Part shown: positions 8,469 to 17,365 of the stretch, piece after piece
Layout of the letters: the number at the start of each line of letters is the position of its first letter
Numbering within the stretch: the first letter of the stretch is position 1
Assembly (NCBI GenBank): GCA_000447245.1
Contig: AUYT01000001.1
Coordinates: 1,978,001-2,042,000 of the forward strand
From: a candidate division Zixibacteria bacterium RBG-1
GTDB taxonomy: Bacteria; Zixibacteria; MSB-5A5; DSPP01; RBG-1
Length of the DNA stretch: 64,000 bases
Direction: 5' to 3'
Translations under genes and position numbers: made by a program
The notes under the pieces: model-generated
What the model was told of the DNA's origin: nothing
The model's input: the letters and a program-made list of their open reading frames with translations, nothing else
Databases searched by the model: none

Positions 8469-9433
8469 TAGCGAGTTAGTTGGAAAACTTGAATTCTATT
8501 ATTATCCTGCTCTAAGACCAAAACCTGCCTGTCTTGAAAAACTTTAATATCTACCGGTTTTGACAATTGTCCCAAGCCCTTTCCTTCTCTGCCAAATTCA
8601 AATACCAAATCCCCCTCAGAATTAAAAATCAAAATCTGATTTTTCTTGGCATCTGCTACTAAAATCTCCCCGGCACTATTAACCGTCAAGCCCTGGGGCT
8701 GTTGCAGAACTTCGGAGCCAAATTCTTTTAAGAAATTCCCGAAAGCATCAAAAACTACTACCCTTCTTTTGCCGGAGTCAGCCAAGTATATTTTTCCGCT
8801 TTGGTCTAAACCGACTCCGCCCGGATTCAAAACCGCCCCTAAACCGGAGCTAAACCCGCCAAAAATAGATTCATACTCCAAGAAGCTATTCAGCTTGACC
8901 AGCCAGTCATTTTCAGTATCCGATAAAAAAATCTCCCCGGCTGAATTCACCGCTATACCATATAGCATTCCCAATCCCCTGAAATCGGAGGACGGCTCCG
9001 GCTGAATAAGAGAGATGAAATTTAAATTTTTATCGTAGCGGGAGACTCTTTTATTCTGACTGTCTACCACATACAGGTTCAGGCCGTAATCTAAGGTTAA
9101 ACTAGTAGGTTGATTGAACTGACCCTCTCCCCAGCCGAATCCTCCTGCCTCTTTTAGAAAATTCCCGTTCGAATCACACTTGACCACCCGGTTATTGCCG
9201 GTATCAGCGATGTAGATATTCCCCTGGTTATCTAAAGCCAAACCTTGGGGTCTGTTTAACGGTTGTGAGCCTATATTATCAGAGCAGATAATAGCTTGAG
9301 GGATTAATCCTTTTAGAGGGACAGACGGCCTTGCGGGTTTGAGCAAGGTTTGGGTACCGGAACAGGCCCACAGGACCGAGACCAAAAAGACTAATAAGAA
9401 ATAAACCGGGTTTATTTTCTCGGCCTTAGTCAT
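8468..9433 (-). CDS. NHL-repeat six-bladed propeller lipoprotein
   Basis: This 321-residue protein starts with a hydrophobic leader ending LWACSG (candidate lipoprotein cysteine at about residue 24). The leader is followed by tandem NHL repeats of the form NRPQGLALDNQGNIYIADTG-N-RVV, about six in all, filling residues 50-320. NHL propellers are extracytoplasmic binding or scaffold modules; no catalytic residues are apparent. The stop codon shares a base with the next gene's ATG, implying translational coupling with the giant outer-membrane protein and a joint envelope role. The Trp at lipobox position -2 is unusual, so lipidation is uncertain. Confidence 0.88.
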   Translation of the reverse strand: MTKAEKINPVYFLLVFLVSVLWACSGTQTLLKPARPSVPLKGLIPQAIICSDNIGSQPLNRPQGLALDNQGNIYIADTGNNRVVKCDSNGNFLKEAGGFGWGEGQFNQPTSLTLDYGLNLYVVDSQNKRVSRYDKNLNFISLIQPEPSSDFRGLGMLYGIAVNSAGEIFLSDTENDWLVKLNSFLEYESIFGGFSSGLGAVLNPGGVGLDQSGKIYLADSGKRRVVVFDAFGNFLKEFGSEVLQQPQGLTVNSAGEILVADAKKNQILIFNSEGDLVFEFGREGKGLGQLSKPVDIKVFQDRQVLVLEQDNNRIQVFQLTR

Positions 9434-9448
9434 CCTTAACTAAAAAAC

Positions 9449-10246
9449 TTAAAAGTTTTTCCGAAAGGTAAGCTGCCATTTAATGCCGGATTTGGCTAAA
9501 TTTAGTTTGGGCTGAATCTCCCAGCCGGCCTGCTCCAAGGCCTTCTTCTGGTTATACTTTTTGGCAGTTTTAGCCGCGTCCAAACCGCTTACGATACGGG
9601 ATAAAATGGCTGCTCCCACAGAATATAAAGCTCGGCGGTAATAGGTCTTGCTTTGATTTCTTAAGTCCCGATATTGGAAACGGGCACCACTGTTTTCCCA
9701 TTCCCAGTTCCAGAAGTCATCTTCCGGATAAACCGGCTGGCTGGGCCCGTTAAAAAGACGAGTAAACTGGTTGTATTCATCCCGGGAGTCATAGAAGCTA
9801 AGGTTAGAATAGAAATCTTCTGATTTTCCATCCGGATTCACGCCCGCATGGGCGGCGGCAAAGTTTTTATAATCCTCTTCTTTCCAATCTCCCAAGGTTC
9901 TGAAAAGCCAAAACGAGCCCCACCAGACTACCTCGGCCCCCAAAAATACTTTGGCTTTAGTTTTATCACCGGAGTATAGTTGTCCCGTACCGGGAAGAGC
10001 CAAAGATAATAAAAAAGCTGTGGTGGGAGATTTCTTCTTCCAGCCGGTGGCAAATTCATCTTCTTCTTGCAGAAGATTACGGAAAAGTAAGCTTTGAGAA
10101 TTTTCCTCTTTAATAATACCAGAAAGGGAAATCTCTTCATCCTGTTTTAATAAACCGGCTTGAGAAAAACCTTCCGCCTTCACAAAAGACGTAATTCCGG
10201 CGCCGAGAACTAATAAAACTGCTAATTTGAGGTTACGGTAATTCAT
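9449..10246 (-). CDS. DUF5683-like membrane-associated protein (paralogue 1)
   Basis: This 265-residue protein has a signal peptide followed by a segment KSPTTAFLLSLALPGTGQLY, the small hydrophobic Pro-Gly-x-Gly-Gln motif of DUF5683-type proteins. A second hydrophobic helix (VFLGAEVVWWGSFWLF) and a C-terminal helix with YYRRALYSVGAAILSRIVSGLDA follow. The function of the family is unknown. It lies 2 bp after the upstream paralogue (10249-11166), with which it shares domain order and the AAILSR/ANHVLSA-like C-terminal helix, so the pair arose by tandem duplication followed by strong divergence. Confidence 0.7.
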   Translation of the reverse strand: MNYRNLKLAVLLVLGAGITSFVKAEGFSQAGLLKQDEEISLSGIIKEENSQSLLFRNLLQEEDEFATGWKKKSPTTAFLLSLALPGTGQLYSGDKTKAKVFLGAEVVWWGSFWLFRTLGDWKEEDYKNFAAAHAGVNPDGKSEDFYSNLSFYDSRDEYNQFTRLFNGPSQPVYPEDDFWNWEWENSGARFQYRDLRNQSKTYYRRALYSVGAAILSRIVSGLDAAKTAKKYNQKKALEQAGWEIQPKLNLAKSGIKWQLTFRKNF

Positions 10247-10248
10247 CG

Positions 10249-11166
10249 CTAAAATTTTATGGTTACTGTGGCTTTAGGTGTAAGGTTTCCCTCCTCGTCC
10301 AGTCCCAAACGCATTTTCAAAGAGGCCTGGGCGAATTTTTCCCCTTTACGGTTGTAACTACGGGTGCTGATAGCGGCTTCGAAAGCTGATAAGACATGGT
10401 TAGCCAGAGATACCATGGCAAAAGTTGTGGCTTTTCCGTAAAGGTCATTGGCTTTCTTTCTTTGATCTAAATAATCTTGTCTGAAAGGTGAAGGTGACTT
10501 CGTGGAATCGTAGAAATCTACATCATAATCGCTCCATCCGTACCTAAATTGGTCATATTTTCCTGCATTTTCATAATACTGTTGGTTTTTAGAAAATTGC
10601 AGGTGATGAGAAAAGCCCAGGTATTCCTCCATGGCCATAACCGAATCCTGCTTGGTGTGGATGCTGGTATCTAACCCATTACAGCCCCCATCTTTGGCGC
10701 ATGAGTCGCTGAAGAGTAGCGTCAGCGAATCGATATATTTTTCAGAGTCCCAATATAGGTCTGCAAAGAATTTATAGGCCTTTTCTTTATCTTCCCCCTT
10801 GTTGTGATAAGAAAAATAACCAATCCAAAAGGCCGCTTCTAATCCCAGATAGACAACTGGCTTAATTTTGGAACCTAAATAATACTGACCGGCACCGGGA
10901 AGGACCAGAGAGTACAAAAACGCTTTTTTGGCTGATTTGGTTTTGAATTGATAAATATCTTTGGTCTCACCTGGGGCTTTGGGGAGTGATTCGGCCTGGG
11001 CCTCAAAAAAGTTACTCAAATCCATTTGTTTGGAATAATCCCGATAATCTAATTTACTGAAATACTGGTTGACCAGGTTCGACTGGGTTTCAGCTATGAC
11101 ATTTTGACCACCCCAGACAGTCAGCGTAAATAATCCTAGAACCAACAAACCAACTTTGCTAAACAT
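10249..11166 (-). CDS. DUF5683-like membrane-associated protein (paralogue 2)
   Basis: This 305-residue protein begins with a signal peptide (MFSKVGLLVLGLFTLTVWGG), then shows SAKKAFLYSLVLPGAGQYYL, a hydrophobic helix around VVYLGLEAAFWIGYF, and a C-terminal helix ending in an 'ALSTRSYNRKG'-like segment that parallels AAKTAKKYNQK of the neighbour. The middle region, with several Asp/Tyr-rich stretches and two cysteines (SCAKDGGCNG), has no equivalent that I recognise. Preceded by AGGAGG about 7 bases before the ATG. It is co-transcribed with the M6 protease upstream (21 bp gap). Confidence 0.7.
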   Translation of the reverse strand: MFSKVGLLVLGLFTLTVWGGQNVIAETQSNLVNQYFSKLDYRDYSKQMDLSNFFEAQAESLPKAPGETKDIYQFKTKSAKKAFLYSLVLPGAGQYYLGSKIKPVVYLGLEAAFWIGYFSYHNKGEDKEKAYKFFADLYWDSEKYIDSLTLLFSDSCAKDGGCNGLDTSIHTKQDSVMAMEEYLGFSHHLQFSKNQQYYENAGKYDQFRYGWSDYDVDFYDSTKSPSPFRQDYLDQRKKANDLYGKATTFAMVSLANHVLSAFEAAISTRSYNRKGEKFAQASLKMRLGLDEEGNLTPKATVTIKF

Positions 11167-11187
11167 GCAACCTCCTCTAATAGTTTC

Positions 11188-14100
11188 TTATTTTACTATG
11201 GCAATTTTGGTAAAGCCTACTTGTCTTATATTCGAATTAAATGCTTCCAGCCGGCATATATAAACACCGCTGGCGATATCGGAGCAATCCCAGACAAACT
11301 CATTATCCGTGTTGGCCAGACCGGCTTGTGAGCCATGATGGACTAAGCTACCGGATAAATCATAAAAATTCAAATTCACGGTAGCCGGCTGGGTTAAATA
11401 ATATCTGATAGTTGTCTGTTTTTCGGCCGGATTGGGATAGTTGTAAAACTGTCCGGGAGGAATCAGTTGTAAGGCCACCGGAGGAGTAGGCGGAACAGTT
11501 AAAGGAATCATCCTGGTATGTTGTGGATTTAAACCCTCCATGGGCCAGGGGTTGGCAGTGTCGGAAAAATTGCCTGCCACCTGCCACATATAAACAAATC
11601 CATCTTCTGATATGGCTGCGATTTGTTTGCTGGAGTCTATTGGTCCTGAAATTGGCTCTAAATTCAATATGGCACAGGATAGTTTCACTTCAGAGCCGAC
11701 TGAGACCGGAAATCCGGCCACTTTTTCACCGTTGGAATGAAAAGCCAAAATCTCCTTTTGGGGAGAACCCACTATTACATCTGCTATTTTATCTCCGTTT
11801 AAGTCCCCTAAAACTGCAGTAGACAGAATTTCACCCACCGGATTGGCGATATCAACTGCAATAGGAAAGTTGCTGACCAAAGTTCCGTTATAGTTCAAAG
11901 CCCAAATTTTATTATCACCGCTGAAAATAATTTCTTTAAAATTATCATTGTCAATATTCCCTACCACCGGAGCTGACGAGATAACTTCAGACAATTGCGC
12001 CGGGAAGCCGGTCAATAATTGTCCAAACTGATTCCAGGCGTAAACATTTCCTTCTTCAGTGGCCAAAATCACATCTAAGAAAGTAGTGTCCTGATTTAAA
12101 AAAGCGGTATCTTGGTCTAAATCTACCACCACCGGCGGATAAACTTGACTTGAGATAAAGTTTTTGGTGCTCCATCTGGCATCGGTACTTCTTAAGCTCC
12201 ACAAACTATCTTGTTGAATCAGGACATAATAGATGCCGTTGGAATCCGAAGTAGCCAGACCTCTAATCTTTCCACTAATAACTGGAGATATAATCTGCCT
12301 AATAATAACACTGTCATTACTAACATCCACCACACCGGCAACCCCACTTTCATACCCTACGTAAAACCCTATTTCACCCGGAATTATGTCAAATTCAGCG
12401 ATTGCTCCCGGTAAAGAAATTTTACTGCCAAAAGGAATCTTAACGGGAGAACCGGTTTTCACATCGGCTCTCCCATCCAAATCTCTATCGCTAAAATCAT
12501 AGACATACACATTTCCGTCTTCCGCCCCTATACACAACTCCAGGGTATCGTCGGAATTTAAATCCCCGATGGAGGGGGGTCCTACAAAAGGGGTATCTAT
12601 TTGAGCGAAAACTGCCAGAGGATAAAAAATACTGTCTCCGTTGAGCTGAATGACCGTATCCTGGTCATTATTGGAGATGAACTTGCTGCTGTCTCCTCTC
12701 CAAGCCAAAATATATTTACCATCTGCCATAAAAATTTCTGGTATATTATCCTTTACTGTATCCACATCTGCAAAAACCAAAGCGCTCTTTTTGTCGGAAA
12801 ATTTATATCTTTGGGGCCAGCCGGGCTGAACAAAGTCATTGGCAATATCTAAGGTCATCACCGTATCGGAACGACTAATCTTGGTAATATAAACGTGGCT
12901 GTTGGCTTTGGTATTACTTCTGGAGGAAGGGAAGCTGGTGGGTGTTAAATTTGAATTGTTGCCAAAATAAAACATATCTTCTTGCGAACCGTAACCGGTG
13001 TAGTAATCTCCCCCAAAGTCAATGATTCCATCGGCTTCTACTAAGCTTAGGAATCTGCGGTTTTTATCCCATTGCAAAGTGTTGGACAAGAAATTATTTA
13101 CACCGTCATTATCGTAATCCAGATAAGCCACCCCTTCATCCACATGCCAGATTAATATCCCCGAGCCGGGTGAGAGGGCATCATATTCACGGGTGAAAAT
13201 GGCTGAATCGGGAGTCGCTTTGCCCGGTCCCAAAATTACTCCGGTGGTGGGGTCGGCTTTCAAATCCGTCCGGCCATCCTTATCCAGGTCCAGTTGACGG
13301 TTTTCTAACAGAAAATATTCCTGTGAATTTATGGGAACTTTTACAGTTTGAATTCCAGTTCTCAACATTTCAGTAGCGATTAGCTTGATATTTTTTTGAT
13401 TTACAATCTCCACTGGCTGAGTAAATCCCAGAAAAGCTTTGCACCAGGCATCGGCAAATATCGGCAAAGTGCCGTGAACCGGAGAAACAAATCCTAAATC
13501 GACAGCCACATCCGCTCCGTTGTTATCCATTAAAGAAAAATCCCCCACCTGAGTGGTAAAGGTTTTGGTACTATATAAATCCGGCAACCCTAACTGGTGA
13601 CCGAATTCATGAGCTAAAACTGAATTTAGAGCCCGGACGATTCCGTCCTGTGAGACTGTTTCCGGCAGAAACAATCCTTCTTTTATGGCAAAATTCCCGC
13701 TATCCACTGCCACAGCCGTACCCAGCACAATAAAAGCTGAAAACAAGTCATTGGGAGTGGGGGTGAGAGACACAGGAAAATCGGATTGTCTGTCAGAACC
13801 GGCGTGAAAAATTATAAAAGCGTCGTATTGGGAGAAATCTATGGAAGGGGTAAGCGTATCTGCTTTTGACCAAGATTCTCTAAAGAATAGTGTCAAACCT
13901 ATCTCCGGAGGTCTCGTGGAATCAAAATAACCATAATAAGCTATGGGGTGATTCAGTTTATAACTGGAGTCAGCATCCAGAGGGTAAACATCAAATTGTA
14001 GAGTCAACTTGCCGTTGGAAACCGTCTCCCAAAAGATTCTCAAGGCCTCCAGATGCATGTAAAAATAACCCACATCATGCGGGGAAGGGTCAATCTGATG

Positions 14101-14463
14101 CCCTTCTTCCAGCACAAACTGGTCATACGGCCTCAAATCCATCAGCCCTCTACCGGTGGTGGTGGGGTCATCTGGGTTTTCGTATTCGAATTCCACCTTG
14201 ATGGCTAAAATTCTAATGGTTTTAACCTGGGCTGGTTCGGCACTTATCTCTGGTAAGCCAAAGGGGGTTTTTCTTTTCAATTCCAAAAGATTTTTTTCGG
14301 AGACAAAACTTTTGAAAATTCCTTTTTCTTGGGAGTAAATTTTTTCTTTGCTAGCCGGGGTCACTTTCTTAATCGGGTAAATTTTATCTGCTCCCTGGAT
14401 TTGAGTGCCAGATGAAAAACAGGCCAGGCTGAGCCAGCTTAGAACTAAAATGGTTTTCTTCAA
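11188..14463 (-). CDS. secreted M6-family metalloprotease with T9SS-type C-terminal domain
   Basis: This 1091-residue exported protein has a zinc-protease core with HEFGH (H285, E286, H289) and the following GLPDLY, diagnostic of the M6 (immune inhibitor A) family. The centre, about residues 545-965, contains FG-GAP/VCBS-like repeats (GDLNSDDTLELCIGAEDGNVYVY and GDLNGDKIADVIVGSP, each shortened here), expected to fold as a beta-propeller. The last 85 residues (NYPNPAEKQTTIRYYL ... GVYICRL ... KIAIVK) are a type IX secretion sorting domain, type A. It would be exported, cleaved by a sortase of the PorU type and anchored or released. Both a PorU-like and a PorV-like gene lie immediately upstream in the same operon. 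The signal peptide ends around residue 25. Confidence 0.93.
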   Translation of the reverse strand: MKKTILVLSWLSLACFSSGTQIQGADKIYPIKKVTPASKEKIYSQEKGIFKSFVSEKNLLELKRKTPFGLPEISAEPAQVKTIRILAIKVEFEYENPDDPTTTGRGLMDLRPYDQFVLEEGHQIDPSPHDVGYFYMHLEALRIFWETVSNGKLTLQFDVYPLDADSSYKLNHPIAYYGYFDSTRPPEIGLTLFFRESWSKADTLTPSIDFSQYDAFIIFHAGSDRQSDFPVSLTPTPNDLFSAFIVLGTAVAVDSGNFAIKEGLFLPETVSQDGIVRALNSVLAHEFGHQLGLPDLYSTKTFTTQVGDFSLMDNNGADVAVDLGFVSPVHGTLPIFADAWCKAFLGFTQPVEIVNQKNIKLIATEMLRTGIQTVKVPINSQEYFLLENRQLDLDKDGRTDLKADPTTGVILGPGKATPDSAIFTREYDALSPGSGILIWHVDEGVAYLDYDNDGVNNFLSNTLQWDKNRRFLSLVEADGIIDFGGDYYTGYGSQEDMFYFGNNSNLTPTSFPSSRSNTKANSHVYITKISRSDTVMTLDIANDFVQPGWPQRYKFSDKKSALVFADVDTVKDNIPEIFMADGKYILAWRGDSSKFISNNDQDTVIQLNGDSIFYPLAVFAQIDTPFVGPPSIGDLNSDDTLELCIGAEDGNVYVYDFSDRDLDGRADVKTGSPVKIPFGSKISLPGAIAEFDIIPGEIGFYVGYESGVAGVVDVSNDSVIIRQIISPVISGKIRGLATSDSNGIYYVLIQQDSLWSLRSTDARWSTKNFISSQVYPPVVVDLDQDTAFLNQDTTFLDVILATEEGNVYAWNQFGQLLTGFPAQLSEVISSAPVVGNIDNDNFKEIIFSGDNKIWALNYNGTLVSNFPIAVDIANPVGEILSTAVLGDLNGDKIADVIVGSPQKEILAFHSNGEKVAGFPVSVGSEVKLSCAILNLEPISGPIDSSKQIAAISEDGFVYMWQVAGNFSDTANPWPMEGLNPQHTRMIPLTVPPTPPVALQLIPPGQFYNYPNPAEKQTTIRYYLTQPATVNLNFYDLSGSLVHHGSQAGLANTDNEFVWDCSDIASGVYICRLEAFNSNIRQVGFTKIAIVK

Positions 14464-14496
14464 ATTAAAATCCTAAAATTTCTTTGATTTGACAAT

Positions 14497-17259
14497 TTAA
14501 AATTTGGCGGTTATGGAAAATCTCATCTGGTTAGACAAGGCCAGTCCTGGCCGATATGGAATATAGGCAAAATCGAAATGATAGTTGGTATATTGAAGAC
14601 TGGCTCCGAAAGTGGGGGTTTTGACATCCCCGGTCTGATCATAAATATAGCCAGCTCTGAAACCCACATAACTTCCGTACCAATATTCTAAGCCCATATT
14701 CTCTATGGCCTCATTAAATTCAGTGGAAATGTCATTTTTTACACCTACCAGCTCCTTATTGACTTCAAAGGTAGCAGTCAAACGATTATAAGGAGTATCA
14801 AAAAGTTTGTAAGCTACCCCCAGAGCCAAATTTCTGGGCAAAGGATCTGATTGGTCAGCGTCAATGTAAGTAATATCTGGTCCCACGTTGGTTAAGGCAC
14901 CGGCTATGGTCAATTTATTTTTATAAGTTCTGTAAATGAAACCGGCATCTACTGCAAAAGAGTTCCCTCGGCCGGATCCTTGCTCTCTTCCGGCTCCGAC
15001 CGCCGACAGGTTACTGATAATGAGCTTGGCGTTCATTCCTAAAGCCAAATTGGGAGAAAATAAGGTTCCATAAGATAAAGTTAAGGCAAAATCGTAGCTG
15101 TCGAATACACCTAATTCATTGTTAAATTCGTCGGTTCGGATACTCTGGCCCAAAGACAAATAGGTAATGTTACCTCCGACGGTACCCCATCCTTCTAACG
15201 GATGAACATAAGAAGCATAAACATAATATAAGTCCGAAGCCAGTTCAGGCAACCACTTAGCCAGCATAAAAGTTGCCTCGTTCTTAGCATGGGCATAAAC
15301 GACAATTTTTTTCTCTGAGCCGAACCACATTTCACCGTCTTTATAAATCATAGAGTTGGTTTTGGCTTTGTCTAATCCGGCATGATAATAACGATTCCAA
15401 ATTCCACCGGAGTATTTCAAAGTTCCAAACTCTGTTCCCACATAGCAATCTTCCCCGTTGGGAGCCAGTAAGGATAAAATTCTACTGCCGGCCACGTTGC
15501 GGTAGATGTAGATAACCGAACCTTTTGCCAAACTATCAGATTCTAACTTGTTGTAAGTTTTAATCCGTTCGGATAAGCTTTTAATTTTTTCTATGTCTTG
15601 GGAAGCTAAAAATTTCGCGGAAACCTGGTCTACGGTCTGATCTTCCGGCACCACATATTTGAGATATCCAAAGCTAATCCATCTTTCTCCATTAAATCTT
15701 TTAACCCCCATTTCGGTTCCCACCCAAAGGTTTCCTTTCTTATCAATTGCGATGGCGGTTATCTCTCCCTCCATGGCTAAGGCATATGGTATTTTTAAGA
15801 CCTGAGCCGGCTTTATATTATCCTCCGTAAGCTTATTGACTTCCTTTATGGTTTGCATCGTCTGAACCACTTTTTTATCACTTTCATTGCCTAAAAATTT
15901 TTTGGCGATTTTTTCTAAATTCTCCCCCACTTTTACCGTGTACTTGGCGTTGCTTTCCCAAAAGGTGCCGTCATAATGAAATATATTATGCCTGCTGGCT
16001 AGCCAGATGTCCCGCTCATTCTTTATAACCAGGGCCTGAATTGGCTCGTCTTCTTTTTCATGAGCGTAATCTAAGGTGGTAAAGCTCTTGCCATCGTATC
16101 TAACTAAACCTAAATCCGTGGCTATCCAAACCCGGTTTTCTCCAGGTATAGAGCCCAGAGCCGATATATTTTCACTTAAAAGCCCTTCAGCTGTCCCTAT
16201 CCTTCTCCATCTGTTTTTATCATAGGCGTATAATCCGTTTTTGGTCCCCACATAGAGTGAGTTATCTTCATCTGAAACCAGACCGGTTAAGCTGTCCTGA
16301 AATAAGACACGGTAGGGGATATTGACCTCCGATACGCCTCCCTTAATCATGGATTTTTCCAATGCAAAAAGTATTTTATCGCTTTCAAGTTTGGTCAGCT
16401 GGCTGTCGGAGAGAGCTTGTCTGGTTACCTGTAAGAAATCCCCAAAATTATTTTTGATTAAAGCGGATTTCTCCCAGGTTACTACAACATCGCTGAGAAG
16501 AGATTTTAGCTCCAGGCGATGTGAATAATCATCCAAAATTAGGGCATTGATTCCGGCGGTCAATGACTGTAGCTCTTCTTTGGAGATTCCACTGTTAAAA
16601 GTGGCCACTTGCTCTTGTAACTGAGTTAGTTTTTCCTGGTCTTGAACCCCGGTAATCTGTTTCAATAAATCAGCTATACCCTGCCCGCTTAAGTTGTAAT
16701 TGTCCCAGTTTTTCCAGCTGATTCCATTCCATTTATATAAATCGGTGTCGGTTATCCCCCACACATCAAATCTGCGGTAGTTGTTATCCGGGATGTCATT
16801 TCGGGTCAGGGCTAAAGCCTTCAGGGCTGCATTTCGAAAGATATAAACTACCGAACCTTGGGAAAGATTGTCTGATTTCAGTTTATTATAAGATCTGATT
16901 CTCTCAGACAAGATTTTAATTTTCTCCGGATCAGTGGAGGATGCAAATAACTTGGAGACTTGAACCACGGTTTGATCTTCGGGAAGGACATATTTGACAG
17001 TTTCTTCCAAAGGATATTCTAACCAGGTGCTGGTAAGTGGGTATAGTCCTAAACCAGCCGGATTCCAGTGAGTAGCCGTGGCATCATCGGCAATGGCCAC
17101 AAAGGATTCTCCCATTCCGGCGGCTCTGGCACCGGCTGCTATTCTTAAGAAGAGCACGGCCGATTGGCTGGTGCTGGCTTTTAGTTCGTTAAGATTGACG
17201 AAAAATAGACTCATGATGGTTAAACCAACCATCAGCAATACAGATTTCTTTTGTATCAT
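14497..17259 (-). CDS. PorV/PorQ-family barrel with inserted LysM-like and propeller segments
   Basis: This protein has 920 residues, whereas simple PorV/PorQ proteins have about 330. After a signal peptide it opens with the PorV signature (FLRIAAGARAAGMGESFVAI, then ADDATATHWNPAGLG) and ends in a PorV-type barrel (about 640-920, terminal Phe). In between are two copies of a LysM-like unit (Y-V-x-PEDQTV-x-QVS ... SERI-x-YNKL-x-SDxL-x-GSV-x-YI-x-RN, about residues 80-135 and 535-590). A conventional LysM (YTVKVGENLEKIAKKFLG, about 433-490) and two-component-regulator-type propeller blades (VWIATDLGLVRYDGKSF, LWVGTEMGVKRFNGERW) also lie there. PorV shuttles type IX cargo to the sortase in Bacteroidota. 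Here the insertions suggest an extra peptidoglycan- or glycan-binding and scaffold role, which is inference. It lies between the PorU-like gene and an M6 protease that carries a sorting domain. Confidence 0.85.
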   Translation of the reverse strand: MIQKKSVLLMVGLTIMSLFFVNLNELKASTSQSAVLFLRIAAGARAAGMGESFVAIADDATATHWNPAGLGLYPLTSTWLEYPLEETVKYVLPEDQTVVQVSKLFASSTDPEKIKILSERIRSYNKLKSDNLSQGSVVYIFRNAALKALALTRNDIPDNNYRRFDVWGITDTDLYKWNGISWKNWDNYNLSGQGIADLLKQITGVQDQEKLTQLQEQVATFNSGISKEELQSLTAGINALILDDYSHRLELKSLLSDVVVTWEKSALIKNNFGDFLQVTRQALSDSQLTKLESDKILFALEKSMIKGGVSEVNIPYRVLFQDSLTGLVSDEDNSLYVGTKNGLYAYDKNRWRRIGTAEGLLSENISALGSIPGENRVWIATDLGLVRYDGKSFTTLDYAHEKEDEPIQALVIKNERDIWLASRHNIFHYDGTFWESNAKYTVKVGENLEKIAKKFLGNESDKKVVQTMQTIKEVNKLTEDNIKPAQVLKIPYALAMEGEITAIAIDKKGNLWVGTEMGVKRFNGERWISFGYLKYVVPEDQTVDQVSAKFLASQDIEKIKSLSERIKTYNKLESDSLAKGSVIYIYRNVAGSRILSLLAPNGEDCYVGTEFGTLKYSGGIWNRYYHAGLDKAKTNSMIYKDGEMWFGSEKKIVVYAHAKNEATFMLAKWLPELASDLYYVYASYVHPLEGWGTVGGNITYLSLGQSIRTDEFNNELGVFDSYDFALTLSYGTLFSPNLALGMNAKLIISNLSAVGAGREQGSGRGNSFAVDAGFIYRTYKNKLTIAGALTNVGPDITYIDADQSDPLPRNLALGVAYKLFDTPYNRLTATFEVNKELVGVKNDISTEFNEAIENMGLEYWYGSYVGFRAGYIYDQTGDVKTPTFGASLQYTNYHFDFAYIPYRPGLALSNQMRFSITAKF

Positions 17260-17365
17260 TTAAACCTCCTAAGAACGTTCGAAATTAGTGGGGGAGTATG
17301 ATTATCAGGTTTTCTCTGCCCCCTAAAATAAGTTAAATTTTTCAGATTCGCAAACCAGTTAATAT

